Shown here piece after piece: positions 7,195 through 15,221 of a stretch of DNA of 39,348 nucleotides. A program made the position numbers and the translations under genes. A model generated the notes under the pieces. That model saw only the letters and a list, made by a program, of their open reading frames with translations, was not told the origin of the DNA and did no database searches. The stretch is from positions 1 through 39,348 of the forward strand of contig DAINRO010000014.1 in NCBI GenBank assembly GCA_036741795.1, in the 5' to 3' direction. How positions within the stretch are numbered: position 1 is the first letter of the stretch; each line of letters begins with the position of its first letter. The stretch is from DATKKM01 sp036741795. GTDB lineage: Bacteria; Chloroflexota; Dehalococcoidia; SM23-28-2; RBG-16-64-32.

Positions 7195-8274
7195 ATGAAA
7201 AACCTACTGGCTTTGCTTCTACTTCTTCCACTGCTGCTCGTGGTTGCTTGTAGCGATGACGATGATGGTGCGGACGCAGACAACGACTCGACACCAGCAG
7301 CCTCGGGCGGGACTGATAGCGAGGAGGACGTGACGCTAAGGCTGGGCTACTTCGGAAACATCACACACTCCCAGCCGCTGGTCGGCCTGAACAACGGCAT
7401 CTTTGCCGAGGAGCTCGGTGCCAACGTAGAGATCGAAGAGAAGACGTTCAACGCTGGGCCGGACGTGATTACAGCGCTGCTCGCGGGTGAGATTGACGCG
7501 AGCTACATCGGTCCCAACCCGGCGATCAACGGGTTCGTGCAGTCGGACGGCGAGGCTCTTCGCATCGTCTCCGGCGCAACGAGCGGCGGAGCTCTGTTCG
7601 TGGTGGACCCGGAATCGGGGATCAGCTCCGCAGAGGACCTCGATGGGAAGTCGATCGCGACTCCTCAGCTGGGCAACACGCAGGATGTTGCGCTCCGGAG
7701 CTACCTTGAGGACAACGGACTGGCGGCGCAGGAGCAGGGCGGCAGCGTGAGAGTACTTCCCCAGGCCAACGCTGACAGCCTGACGGCGTTCCAGCAAGGA
7801 AATATCGATGGCGCCTGGGTGCCGGAGCCGTGGGGCACGCGGATCATCCAGGAGGCGGGTGGCGAGCTGTTCCTCGACGAGGCGGAGCTGTGGCCCGACG
7901 GCAAGTACGTGACCACCCATCTCATCGTCCGTACTGGATTCCTCGAAGACCACCCGGATGTCGTCGAGAAGTTGGTGCGAGCGAACGTCAAGACAACGCA
8001 GTTCATCAACGACAACCCGGAAGAAGCGAAGACCCTGGTGAACGAAGGGATCGAGCGGGTGACGACGAAGCCACTTGCGCAAGAAGTGATCGACGCCGCC
8101 TGGGAGAACATCGAGATCACCTACGACCCGGTCACCAGCAGTCTGATCGAGTCGGCGGACGCCGCTTACGCGCTGGGGTTCCTGGCCGATGAGCCGAACC
8201 TCGAAGGCATTTACGATCTCTCGTTCCTGAATAATGTGCTCGAAGCGGAGGGTCTGACTCCGATCGAGGAGTAG
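7195..8274 (+). CDS. ssuA: ABC transporter substrate-binding lipoprotein, sulfonate/nitrate/taurine (SsuA/TauA) family
   Basis: A 359-residue lipoprotein with signal peptide and lipobox VVAC (Cys19), an acidic Asp-rich linker, and a periplasmic-binding-protein type II fold: LRLGYFGNITHSQPLVGL, then GEIDASYIGPNPAINGF, LDGKSIATPQLGNTQDVAL and DGAWVPEPWGTRI. These are hallmarks of the SsuA/TauA/NrtA group, which captures alkanesulfonates, taurine or related anions outside the membrane. An AAGGAG site lies at 7179-7184. It is the first of three transporter genes; the link to Rrf2 and YezD favours a sulfur compound over nitrate, but the ligand is unproved. Confidence 0.88.
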   Translation: MKNLLALLLLLPLLLVVACSDDDDGADADNDSTPAASGGTDSEEDVTLRLGYFGNITHSQPLVGLNNGIFAEELGANVEIEEKTFNAGPDVITALLAGEIDASYIGPNPAINGFVQSDGEALRIVSGATSGGALFVVDPESGISSAEDLDGKSIATPQLGNTQDVALRSYLEDNGLAAQEQGGSVRVLPQANADSLTAFQQGNIDGAWVPEPWGTRIIQEAGGELFLDEAELWPDGKYVTTHLIVRTGFLEDHPDVVEKLVRANVKTTQFINDNPEEAKTLVNEGIERVTTKPLAQEVIDAAWENIEITYDPVTSSLIESADAAYALGFLADEPNLEGIYDLSFLNNVLEAEGLTPIEE

Positions 8275-8284
8275 GCAGACACCA

Positions 8285-9013
8285 ATGACGACGCGTCCTG
8301 GCACGGAAACGAACGCCACGCCGGATACGGCGGTGGCACCGGCAACGGCCTCAGGAGGGAGCCTGCTCTCCCTCCGTGGCCTGCGCCGGCATTTCCGCAC
8401 GCGCCGTCACGACACGCTGGCGCTGGATGGGATCACTATGGACGTCGCCGAAGGCGAATTCGTCTGCATCGTCGGGCCGTCCGGTTGTGGCAAGTCGACC
8501 CTGCTCAACATCGTCGCAGGGCTGGACCAGCCGGACGAAGGTGAGGCGCTGTTCGATGGCAGGCAGATCCGGAAACCAGGCCGCGAGCGCGTCGTCGTGT
8601 TCCAGGAGCCGGCTCTTTACCCCTGGCTGAACGTCCGGGCGAACGTTGAGCTGGGCTTGAAGATCGCGGGACGGGGCCGCAAGGAGCGTAAGGAGTTGGC
8701 CGATCGCTACATCGCCCTGGTGAACCTGCGNNNNNNNNNNNNNNNNNNNNNNNNNNNNNNNNNNNNNNNNNNNNNNNNNNNNNNNNNNNNNNNNNNNNNN
8801 NNNNNNNNNNNNNNNNNNNNNNNNNNNNNNGGCGACCGGGTCTGGGTGATGACGCCGGCGCCGGGCCAGTTGAAGAAGGAGATTGTCGTCGACCTGCCAC
8901 GGCCGCGGAGCCCTGATTCGCACGCTGTCGTGGACCTGGCAGCGCGGGTGCGCGGCGAACTTGAGCACGACATCTACGAGGCGCAAGAGAAGGAGGGGTC
9001 GTATGCGATCTAG
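8285..9013 (+). CDS. ssuB: ABC transporter ATP-binding protein (SsuB/TauB type), interrupted by assembly gap
   Basis: The cytoplasmic ATPase of the importer. Residues 64-72 are the Walker A (GPSGCGKST) and residues 104-114 the Q-loop region VVFQEPALYPW typical of SsuB. The signature (LSGGQ-like), Walker B, D-loop and H-switch lie in the run of 100 N. The family has roughly 80 residues there, while 100 bases hold only about 33, so real sequence is missing and the gap size is a placeholder. The C-terminal part resumes at GDRVWVMTPAPGQLKKEI. The reading frame happens to be kept across the gap. It starts ten bases after ssuA and overlaps the permease gene by 11 bases. Confidence 0.85.
   Translation: MTTRPGTETNATPDTAVAPATASGGSLLSLRGLRRHFRTRRHDTLALDGITMDVAEGEFVCIVGPSGCGKSTLLNIVAGLDQPDEGEALFDGRQIRKPGRERVVVFQEPALYPWLNVRANVELGLKIAGRGRKERKELADRYIALVNLXXXXXXXXXXXXXXXXXXXXXXXXXXXXXXXXXXGDRVWVMTPAPGQLKKEIVVDLPRPRSPDSHAVVDLAARVRGELEHDIYEAQEKEGSYAI
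8731..8830. other. Assembly gap (100 N)
   Basis: A run of exactly 100 unresolved bases within the ABC ATPase gene. The round number is the usual scaffold filler, so its true length is unknown. Confidence 0.99.
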
Positions 9014-9857
9014 CGAACTGGAGATCCGGGCGGGAACGCCGTCGCGCCGCCGTAACGGGTTCGCTCGAAGGATCGAGGACGCGGACCTCGCCGGAGTAGC
9101 GCTTAAGGTGCTGCGGATCGTGCTGTTCTACCTGGCGCTGCTCGGGCTCTGGCAACTGGCGTACGACGCGGAGATCTGGTCGCCGTTTCTCTTCCCTTCG
9201 CCAGGTGAAGTCTGGGATTCCCTCCAGCAGTACATCAACAACGGCGTGCTGTGGGACGCCATCAAGGCAAGCATGCAGCGCATGTTCATCGGCTACACGT
9301 TGTCGTTGTTTGCCGGCTTCGTGATCGGGATGCTGTGCGGAGTCAACCGCTACGCCGACGAGACGGTTGGGAGCCTGGTCCTGGGGTTGCAGTCGCTGCC
9401 GAGCATCACCTGGCTGCCGTTGGCGCTGTTGTGGTTCGGGCTGAACGACAACGCGATCATCTTCGTGGTGTTCATGGGCTCGGTCTGCGCGGTTGCCATC
9501 TCGGCGCGCGCGGGGGTGCGCGGCATTCCACCGCTGTACCGGCGGGCGGCACTAACGATGGGAGCGAACCACTACCAGCGGCTGCGGTACGTGCTGATCC
9601 CGGCGATGGTGCCCTCCATGGTGCAGGGGCTGAAGCTCGGCTGGTCGTTCTCGTGGCGGTCGTTGATGGCCGCGGAGCTGCTGTTCGTGAGCATCAGCCT
9701 CGGTCACCTGCTGCAGGTAGGGCGCGACTTGAACAACATGAGCCTGGTGATCGGAATCATGTTTGTCATCGTGGCCATCGGACTGGCTGTGGACAGGCTG
9801 CTGTTCGCGCGGCTTGAGTCGTGGGTGTTCGAGCGCTGGGGCTGGCAGTCGGGCTAG
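9003..9857 (+). CDS. ssuC: ABC transporter permease (SsuC/TauC type)
   Basis: A 284-residue membrane permease with about six helices. After a basic N-terminal stretch come VLFYLALLGLWQLAYD, the FPSPGEVWDSL motif common in SsuC/TauC/NrtB permeases, and the cytoplasmic coupling loop RRAALTMGANHYQRL (EAA motif) that docks on the ATPase. A frame opens earlier at 8883, but that region lies inside the ATPase gene; the ATG at 9003 is preceded by a strong AAGGAGGGG site and gives the family's usual length. Its TAG overlaps the stop of the convergent sigma factor gene within CTAG. Confidence 0.92.
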   Translation: MRSSELEIRAGTPSRRRNGFARRIEDADLAGVALKVLRIVLFYLALLGLWQLAYDAEIWSPFLFPSPGEVWDSLQQYINNGVLWDAIKASMQRMFIGYTLSLFAGFVIGMLCGVNRYADETVGSLVLGLQSLPSITWLPLALLWFGLNDNAIIFVVFMGSVCAVAISARAGVRGIPPLYRRAALTMGANHYQRLRYVLIPAMVPSMVQGLKLGWSFSWRSLMAAELLFVSISLGHLLQVGRDLNNMSLVIGIMFVIVAIGLAVDRLLFARLESWVFERWGWQSG

Positions 9858-10450
9858 CTGGCGCGGGCGTGACGGAAGGCTTCAGCCAGCTCGTCGTCAC
9901 GGAGCATGTTGCGAAGGTTGGAAAGGGCCCGGAACTGGATGACACGGACGGCGCCGACGGATTTACCGAGAACCTGAGCGACTGTGCTGTAGGGAAGATC
10001 GTCCATGAAGCGCATCACGATGACCTGGCGCTGCTCGATAGGCAGATCGCGGACTCGCTGCCAGACCTGGTCGCCCTCGGCCTTGAGGGTGCAGGAGATT
10101 TCGGGAGAGGAGAGGGCGTCGTTATCCTCGAGGGTGTCGGGAAGTTGGGCATGCCGGCCGTTTTTTTGGGACTTGCGGTGATTGATCGCCAGGTTCGCCG
10201 TAATGCGGAGGAGCCACGCGACGAAGGGGACGCCGCGATCCTCGTAACGCGGGATGGCCTCGAGGGCGCGGAGAAATGTCTGAGCGGTGAGGTCCTCGGC
10301 CAGGGGGACCTCACCGGTGAGGAAATAGGCGTGGCGAAAGACGCGCACAGCGTGGATCTCATAAAGCCCCCCGAAGGCTTCCTTATCGCCGCGCTTGGCC
10401 CTGGCGATCAGCTCTGACTCGTCGGTCTGAACAGAGGTTGACCGAAGCAT
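9854..10450 (-). CDS. RNA polymerase sigma factor, ECF (sigma-70 family)
   Basis: A 198-residue sigma factor with regions 2 and 4 only. Region 2 includes DLTAQTFLRALEAIPRY and FVAWLLRITANLAINHRK; region 4 includes LPIEQRQVIVMRFMDDLPYS and the helix-turn-helix STVAQVLGKSVGAVRVIQF. Region 3 is missing, as in ECF sigmas. No anti-sigma gene is adjacent, so it may be controlled by level or by an unlinked partner. A GGGAGGGG ribosome-binding site precedes ATG 10450. It converges on the ssuC gene. Confidence 0.9.
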   Translation of the reverse strand: MLRSTSVQTDESELIARAKRGDKEAFGGLYEIHAVRVFRHAYFLTGEVPLAEDLTAQTFLRALEAIPRYEDRGVPFVAWLLRITANLAINHRKSQKNGRHAQLPDTLEDNDALSSPEISCTLKAEGDQVWQRVRDLPIEQRQVIVMRFMDDLPYSTVAQVLGKSVGAVRVIQFRALSNLRNMLRDDELAEAFRHARAS

Positions 10451-10780
10451 TTACCCCTCCCTGGGTTACTGCACCTATTGGATTCCGGAAAGCCCGTAAA
10501 TGGTGACCTGGCGGGTTTGAGGAGGGCAGGCCATCCGCAGGGTTCCAATCCTCCGAAAAATGCCTGTGGTCGTATTGCGGGATTTCAAGTTAAGGAACAG
10601 TTTAGCTTGATATAATATGCACGTCAAGACTTTCTGCAACAAATATTGAGGAATTGCAGTTCTATTATTAATCATTGACTTACGTTCGTTTACTGCCGCA
10701 ATAATGGGCCGAAGCCGCCGGGGGCGATCGTTGCACGCCCGGACATAAAGTATAGCTCGACCTGGAAAGGGGACTGCGGC
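10451..10780. other. 330-bp divergent intergenic region
   Basis: It separates the sigma factor (minus) from the nitroreductase (plus). Positions about 10580-10710 are markedly AT-rich against the GC-rich background and hold TATAAT at 10611-10616 and TTGACT at 10675-10680, with no convincing partner boxes. A GGAAC on the minus strand at 10542-10546 could be an ECF-type -35 for autoregulation, but a matching -10 was not clear. The short open frame on the minus strand here has no coding look. Confidence 0.4.
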
Positions 10781-11566
10781 ATGGAGTTTAAGGAAGTCGT
10801 CGGCACCAGGCGGTCAATCCGATTTTTCGACCCTGATAAGCCCGTCGAACGCGAGAAGATCCAGGTCATCCTGGAGACGGCGCGTCTGGCCTCTTGCGCG
10901 GTGAACGCCCACTGGCTCCGTGCGATCGTGGTAGAGCGGGACAAGCTGCCGGCGGACAAGCTGCAGATGCTGAAGACGCCGGTAGCGGCGCTTGCCCTGG
11001 ACCTGGCGCCGGTGCACATCTACTTTTTCGTCGACCTCGGCGTAGTTAACCGGATCAAGGGGTCGCGCCTGAAGGAGCTGGTCGACGTAGGCGCACTGGC
11101 GCCCACCCACGGCTGGAGTCACAAGTTCGTGGACGACTTCGTTTACCCTCAGATACTGGAGCCGATGACCAAAAACTTGCAGGGTTACCTGGCGGCGGCA
11201 TCGGCGGATGCGGGGGGCGCAGCACAGAACGCGCTGCTGGCGGCCTTTGACGAAGGGCTGGGCGCCTGCTTGAACACTCCGAATCCTGTGCTCACGAAGC
11301 AAGTGTTTGGCGTACCCGAGGAGTGGGTGTCGCTGTGGGTGATGCTGGTTGGCTACCCTTCGGAATCGATGGAGGCCGGCGGACAGCGCCCGCGGCCGGA
11401 CTTCGAGGAGTTGTATTTCGAGGGCGAGTACGGGAAGCCGTTCAAACGCGATCCGGCGGTGGTGGAGAAGCTGCAGGCAGCGAAGATGATTCAGGCGCCC
11501 GCGCCGCTTCCCGGCCGTACGGAAGAGATCCGTCGCCTCGCCGAAGAGTACGACCTACCAATGTGA
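10781..11566 (+). CDS. Nitroreductase family protein
   Basis: A 261-residue FMN-dependent oxidoreductase-fold protein. The start MEFKEVVGTRRSIRFFDPDK carries the R-R-S-[IV]-R motif that contacts FMN, followed by LETARLASCAVNAHWLRAIVV (the A-P-[ST]-x-x-N-x-Q-P-W region in altered form) and a late AAQNALLAAFDEGLGACLN segment, where the family has A-x-x-N-L-x-L-A-A-x-x-x-G-L. Family members reduce nitro-aromatics, quinones or other acceptors using NAD(P)H; the substrate is unknown. Spacing around the second motif and a C-terminal extension (about 210-261) set it apart from compact nitroreductases. The following gene overlaps its stop by GTGA. Confidence 0.88.
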   Translation: MEFKEVVGTRRSIRFFDPDKPVEREKIQVILETARLASCAVNAHWLRAIVVERDKLPADKLQMLKTPVAALALDLAPVHIYFFVDLGVVNRIKGSRLKELVDVGALAPTHGWSHKFVDDFVYPQILEPMTKNLQGYLAAASADAGGAAQNALLAAFDEGLGACLNTPNPVLTKQVFGVPEEWVSLWVMLVGYPSESMEAGGQRPRPDFEELYFEGEYGKPFKRDPAVVEKLQAAKMIQAPAPLPGRTEEIRRLAEEYDLPM

Positions 11567-11913
11567 CGACGTTGACCCAGGACATTTCACAGTACGAAAC
11601 GGTGCGCCAGTGGGCGCGAGGGCTGGCCGAGCAGTGGGGGGAAGACATAGACATGCCACCGCGACAAGAGGCGCTGGTCGCATTCGTGTCGTTCGTCGAC
11701 AAGGACCCGGACACGATCATTGCGGAGTGCACGCGCGAAGTGGAGAGCGGGAAGCGGATACGGATCAAGGCGCGACGTGAGTATTCAGCGAAGATCGAGG
11801 AGTTCCAGGCCACTGTCGAAGGCGATGCGAGGAAGCAGTCGAAGACTGCTAATTACGTTCGGAGCTTCTTCATCCACAACGGGATCTTCATGCAAGCCGG
11901 CGTGGCCGGCTAA
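11563..11913 (+). CDS. Small protein resembling an integrase core-binding (SAM-like) domain
   Basis: A 116-residue protein starting with GTG inside the overlap GTGA with the nitroreductase stop, so translation is likely coupled. A larger frame runs upstream inside the nitroreductase gene and is not used. The pattern FVSFVDKDPDTIIAECTREV, then a basic helix and SKTANYVRSFFIHNGIFM, is like the N-terminal SAM-like domain of tyrosine recombinases, where F-L-x-F-x-G-x-x-P-D and the R-S-F-[FY]-x-x-N-G motif occur. There is no catalytic domain, so it is either a truncated recombinase or a free-standing helical DNA-binding module. The match is by eye and not strong. Confidence 0.6.
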   Translation: MTTLTQDISQYETVRQWARGLAEQWGEDIDMPPRQEALVAFVSFVDKDPDTIIAECTREVESGKRIRIKARREYSAKIEEFQATVEGDARKQSKTANYVRSFFIHNGIFMQAGVAG

Positions 11914-11925
11914 GACCACTCCTGA

Positions 11926-11955
11926 TTGACAGTGAGATACGCCCCTGATCACAAT
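11926..11955 (+). promoter_or_regulatory. Possible promoter of the metallophosphoesterase-like gene
   Basis: TTGACA at 11926-11931 is a perfect -35; CACAAT at 11950-11955 (18-base spacer) matches the -10 at four of six positions. Transcription would begin only about five to seven bases before the ATG at 11967, and no ribosome-binding site is visible, which suggests a nearly leaderless message. Confidence 0.45.
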
Positions 11956-11966
11956 CGCGGTGATTC

Positions 11967-13679
11967 ATGCGTATCGCAGATTCCAGGCGGTTCGGAAGGA
12001 GACGGTTCCTCCAACGCACTGGATTTTTCGGCCTTGGGTTGATCGCGTGGGCGGCTTGCGGCGGGGACGAGGAGCAGCCTCGAACGACCCTCGATAGGAC
12101 GATCGTTTCGGATGAGTCCAACAACCTCGTCTACGGTCCGGGTGAGGCGCACGTCGTGCGCGCGGAGTTGGCGCAAGCACAGTCAGGCCGCGAGGACCGA
12201 CGGCGGTCGCTGATCGCGTTCCATCACCTGTCCGACTTCAGGATTATCGACGAAGAGTCGCCGCTCCGGCACGAGTGGGCGGACGACTGCGAGCGTCCCG
12301 ATGACGTGACCGCGTTCCGGCCTCAGGAGACACTGAGCGTGCAGAGTGCCGCGGCGTTGATCGTGGCGGCGAACGCGATCGACACGAGCCCGACTTCCGG
12401 CCGCGCGGTCGACTTCGCGATACACACGGGCAACGCCACGAACAACGCCCACTACAACGAGCTTCGTTGGTTCATCGACTTGATGGACGGGAAGCCTGTG
12501 CATCCCGACAGCGGGGCAATCGGCTACCAGGGTGTGCAGGCGGAATCGCCTGCGGAAGCGTATGGGAACCTGCTGGAGAGCGGGCAGCGGCCCTTTACGC
12601 CGGTCGGACTGGCCTTCCCGTGGTACGCGGTTGCCGGCAACCGCGACGTGCTGGTGGAGGGCAACTTCGTGGCTGACGACAAGGCCACGAGGTTTGCGTT
12701 GGGCGCTCAGAAGCTAATGCAGCTCGGCCCGGCAGCGCTCGAGGAGGCGTGCTCGACCGCGGGCGCACCCGGGACACTGACGGACACCGGTATCTTCAGT
12801 GATCCGGAAACGGTGATCCGCGGCGTGGGCTCGGACGGCAACCGGCGTATCCTGGCCGTGGGGGACTGGATCGCGGAGCATTTCGGCACGGCACCGAGTC
12901 CGGGTCCGGTGGGGCATGGATTCGCGCCCGATGCTGTCGATTCGGCGACGGCGCACTACGTGGTGGATCATGGCGGCGTGGGTTTTATTGTTCTCGATAC
13001 GGTTAATCGGGCAGGATTTTCGGATGGGGCACTCGATGAAGCGCAATTCCAGTGGTTGGAGGAACAATTGGTTGCCAGGAGTGGCGAGTATTACGACACT
13101 CAAGGGCAGCTCGTGGCTACCGCCAACCAGAACAAGCTAATCGTCATCGTCAGCCACCATCCACCGGAGATGATGCTGAACCCGTTCGGCACCGGCTCAG
13201 ACGAGCCACGATACTTAGGAAATGACCTGGAGGAGAAATTGCACCGCTTTCCGAACGTAGTGCTGCACATCACTGGGCACACCTTGCAACAGCGCATCAC
13301 GGCGAAGGCTGATGCGGCTGACCGGCCCAGGAACTCCTACTGGCAGGTCAGTACGGGCGGTTCAGTGGACTCACCAATGCAAGGGCGACTGCTGGAACTC
13401 ATGGACAATGGCGATGGCACGCTGTCGATCTTTTCGACGGTCTACGATTCGTCGGCGCCACTGAAACCCGGCGATGCGGACGACCCGACGCCTGAAGATG
13501 AGCAGGACCAGGCGCTTCTCGCCGGAATCTCCCGCCAACTCGCGGCGAATGACCCGGACGCGGACGAGCAGGCGGCCGGGCTACAACCGAGCGACCGGAA
13601 TGCGGAGTTACTGCTCACCGCGGTGTTTGATCTGGGCGCGTTGTCCACCCCAGCCGCGGTGCCTGCGCGATCGGGTTAG
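11967..13679 (+). CDS. Tat-exported metallophosphoesterase-like lipoprotein (TIGR03767-like)
   Basis: A 570-residue protein whose N-terminus has a twin-arginine motif (RRRFLQ, residues 11-16), a hydrophobic core and a lipobox-like WAAC, so it is probably folded in the cytoplasm and lipid-anchored outside. The body resembles the large actinobacterial metallophosphoesterase family (TIGR03767): HHLSDFRI, HTGNATNNAHYNELRWFIDL, PWYAVAGNRDVL, VIVSHHPPEMM and ITGHTLQQ follow in family order. Several canonical metal ligands are altered (D-x-H becomes D-F-R, GNHD becomes GNRD, GHxH becomes GHTL), so activity is doubtful. Substrate unknown. An intrinsic terminator follows at 13686. Confidence 0.8.
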   Translation: MRIADSRRFGRRRFLQRTGFFGLGLIAWAACGGDEEQPRTTLDRTIVSDESNNLVYGPGEAHVVRAELAQAQSGREDRRRSLIAFHHLSDFRIIDEESPLRHEWADDCERPDDVTAFRPQETLSVQSAAALIVAANAIDTSPTSGRAVDFAIHTGNATNNAHYNELRWFIDLMDGKPVHPDSGAIGYQGVQAESPAEAYGNLLESGQRPFTPVGLAFPWYAVAGNRDVLVEGNFVADDKATRFALGAQKLMQLGPAALEEACSTAGAPGTLTDTGIFSDPETVIRGVGSDGNRRILAVGDWIAEHFGTAPSPGPVGHGFAPDAVDSATAHYVVDHGGVGFIVLDTVNRAGFSDGALDEAQFQWLEEQLVARSGEYYDTQGQLVATANQNKLIVIVSHHPPEMMLNPFGTGSDEPRYLGNDLEEKLHRFPNVVLHITGHTLQQRITAKADAADRPRNSYWQVSTGGSVDSPMQGRLLELMDNGDGTLSIFSTVYDSSAPLKPGDADDPTPEDEQDQALLAGISRQLAANDPDADEQAAGLQPSDRNAELLLTAVFDLGALSTPAAVPARSG

Positions 13680-13685
13680 CAACGA

Positions 13686-13713
13686 AAGAGGGGGCCTCGA
13701 AAGGCCCCCTCTT
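13686..13713. terminator. Bidirectional intrinsic terminator
   Basis: AAGAGGGGGCC, loop TCGAAA, then GGCCCCCTCTT: an eleven-pair perfect stem located between two convergent genes (stops at 13679 plus and 13733 minus). T-rich bases flank both sides only weakly, but the symmetry and position suit both directions. Confidence 0.8.
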
Positions 13714-13732
13714 CATCACTTTCAGAGATCGA

Positions 13733-15217
13733 CTAGGCGGAGCCACCGCCGCTGCGGCTGCGCATGAAGAGCAGGCCGCCGCCCACCACCGCTACGCCGA
13801 TGACCGCGGCTGCGATGATAAAGGGCAGTGCAGATGATCCACCGTCGTCATCTCCCTCTTCAGAGGGCGGATCTTCACCGCCATCTTCGCCTCCCTCACC
13901 GGGGCGCCAGCAGTCCGGGCAAGCTTCTTCGCTCGGCGGTGCGCCTGGGGATCCGCCACCCGTCCCGATGTCGATGACGAACTCGTTCGTCAGAGAGAGG
14001 ATTTCACCGTCATCGGTATCGGGGTTGGGATCGCAGATATCCCCCAGGCCATCCTTGTCCTCGTCGGCCTGGTTGGTTTCGCCCTCGACTGGATTCTCCT
14101 CATCGGCCGGCTCTCCATTGGGATCCAGCGGGCAGTTGTCCTGGCGGTTCAGGTAGCCGTCAAGGTCCTCGTCCGAATTCGTTCCACCCGCATTCGGGTC
14201 GTCGTTAGGGTCGCATGCCTGGTCTAATCCATCACTGTCCAGATCGCCATCAAGAGGAATGCGGGGGTTGCCGACGTTCGGCTCCAGGGCGCAGGTGTCC
14301 AGGCCGTTTTCGTAACTGTCTCCGTCTGCGTCGAACTGACCAAAGCCGAACGAACGGAACGTGTAGCTGCCGTCTGTCGGGTTCACTGTCAATGTGACAC
14401 CGCTCTCGTCGGCTTCCGTGTCCGGGTTGTCGGTGCTCACACCGAGCGTGGTGTTTTCGACAACGAGTGGGCTACAGAAGTCAGTGATGACTCCCGGCGC
14501 CGGCACGATATCCGGATCGCCGGCATTCTGGAGGTAAGTCACCAACGGGAACCCAAGCTCCTCGTCGTTCGGGATATCCTCGTCAATGAGGGTCCCAGGT
14601 TCGTAGACCAGGAACTGGAGCAGGACAGGCGTTCCAGCGACGAGCGTGATTCCAGCGGAGCGCCTGATCGGCTGCGCGTCAACGACGCGGTCCAGGAAGT
14701 CGGGATACGAGTCTATCGCATCGGCGAGTCCGTTCTGGTCCTTATCCTCAGCAAAGTCCCGCGTGTTGGGTTCTCGCTCGCCCGTCTGATCTTCACCGTC
14801 CAGGTCTTCGAAGGAAACGGTCTTGCTGCGGTCGATAGTAGCGTTCAACATGTCGAACCCGACCGGCAACTTCTGGTTGCACGCCGCGTTGATGAGGCCC
14901 AGGACTGCCTCCGACAGGAGTTCGCCGACAGGAGCGCCGACAGGGATCGCGTCCCCCCGGACAATGCCCCACTCAGCGGGTACGTAGTTGATCGTGGCCC
15001 TGAAGTTAACCTGCCCCTCGGGAATATCGAGGTTTACCTTGGTATCGGAGGGGGTTTCAGGTTCAAGCGGCGTCACCTGGAAGTCGAATACCGGGTCGAA
15101 AGTCTGACCTTCCGCATGGTCGAACCGGCCTACCATGAGTACCGCGCCGAGCACGACAAAGAGCGCACCCCACGTTAGCAGTGGTTTGAGTATCAACCTG
15201 GTTGTTTCCTTTCGCAT
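13733..15217 (-). CDS. Membrane-anchored surface protein, DFC-domain plus TSP3 repeats
   Basis: A 494-residue exported protein: signal peptide, an N-terminal domain of unknown family (about 40-300), TSP3-type calcium repeats (DADGDSYENGLDTC, DLDSDGLDQACDPNDD, DEDLDGYLNRQDNCPLDPNG, DEDKDGLGDICDPNPD), an acidic/Gly linker, and a C-terminal helix ALPFIIAAAVIGVAVVGG ending in Arg-Ser-Arg. The N-terminal domain has segments VPAEWGIVRGDAIPVG, LPVGFDMLNATID, GTPVLLQFLVYEPG and VITDFCSPLVVENT, each matched in the next gene upstream, so the two are paralogues. ATG 15217 is used rather than 15286 because it opens the signal peptide; it lies four bases after the upstream stop. Confidence 0.85.
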   Translation of the reverse strand: MRKETTRLILKPLLTWGALFVVLGAVLMVGRFDHAEGQTFDPVFDFQVTPLEPETPSDTKVNLDIPEGQVNFRATINYVPAEWGIVRGDAIPVGAPVGELLSEAVLGLINAACNQKLPVGFDMLNATIDRSKTVSFEDLDGEDQTGEREPNTRDFAEDKDQNGLADAIDSYPDFLDRVVDAQPIRRSAGITLVAGTPVLLQFLVYEPGTLIDEDIPNDEELGFPLVTYLQNAGDPDIVPAPGVITDFCSPLVVENTTLGVSTDNPDTEADESGVTLTVNPTDGSYTFRSFGFGQFDADGDSYENGLDTCALEPNVGNPRIPLDGDLDSDGLDQACDPNDDPNAGGTNSDEDLDGYLNRQDNCPLDPNGEPADEENPVEGETNQADEDKDGLGDICDPNPDTDDGEILSLTNEFVIDIGTGGGSPGAPPSEEACPDCWRPGEGGEDGGEDPPSEEGDDDGGSSALPFIIAAAVIGVAVVGGGLLFMRSRSGGGSA

Positions 15218-15221
15218 ATGT

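Noticed and set aside
7336..8400. 354-residue minus-strand ORF opposite ssuA
   Set aside because: Antisense to the binding-protein gene with no domain or start signal.
10475..10675. 66-residue minus-strand ORF in the AT-rich intergenic region
   Set aside because: No ribosome-binding site, no conserved look, base composition unlike neighbouring genes.
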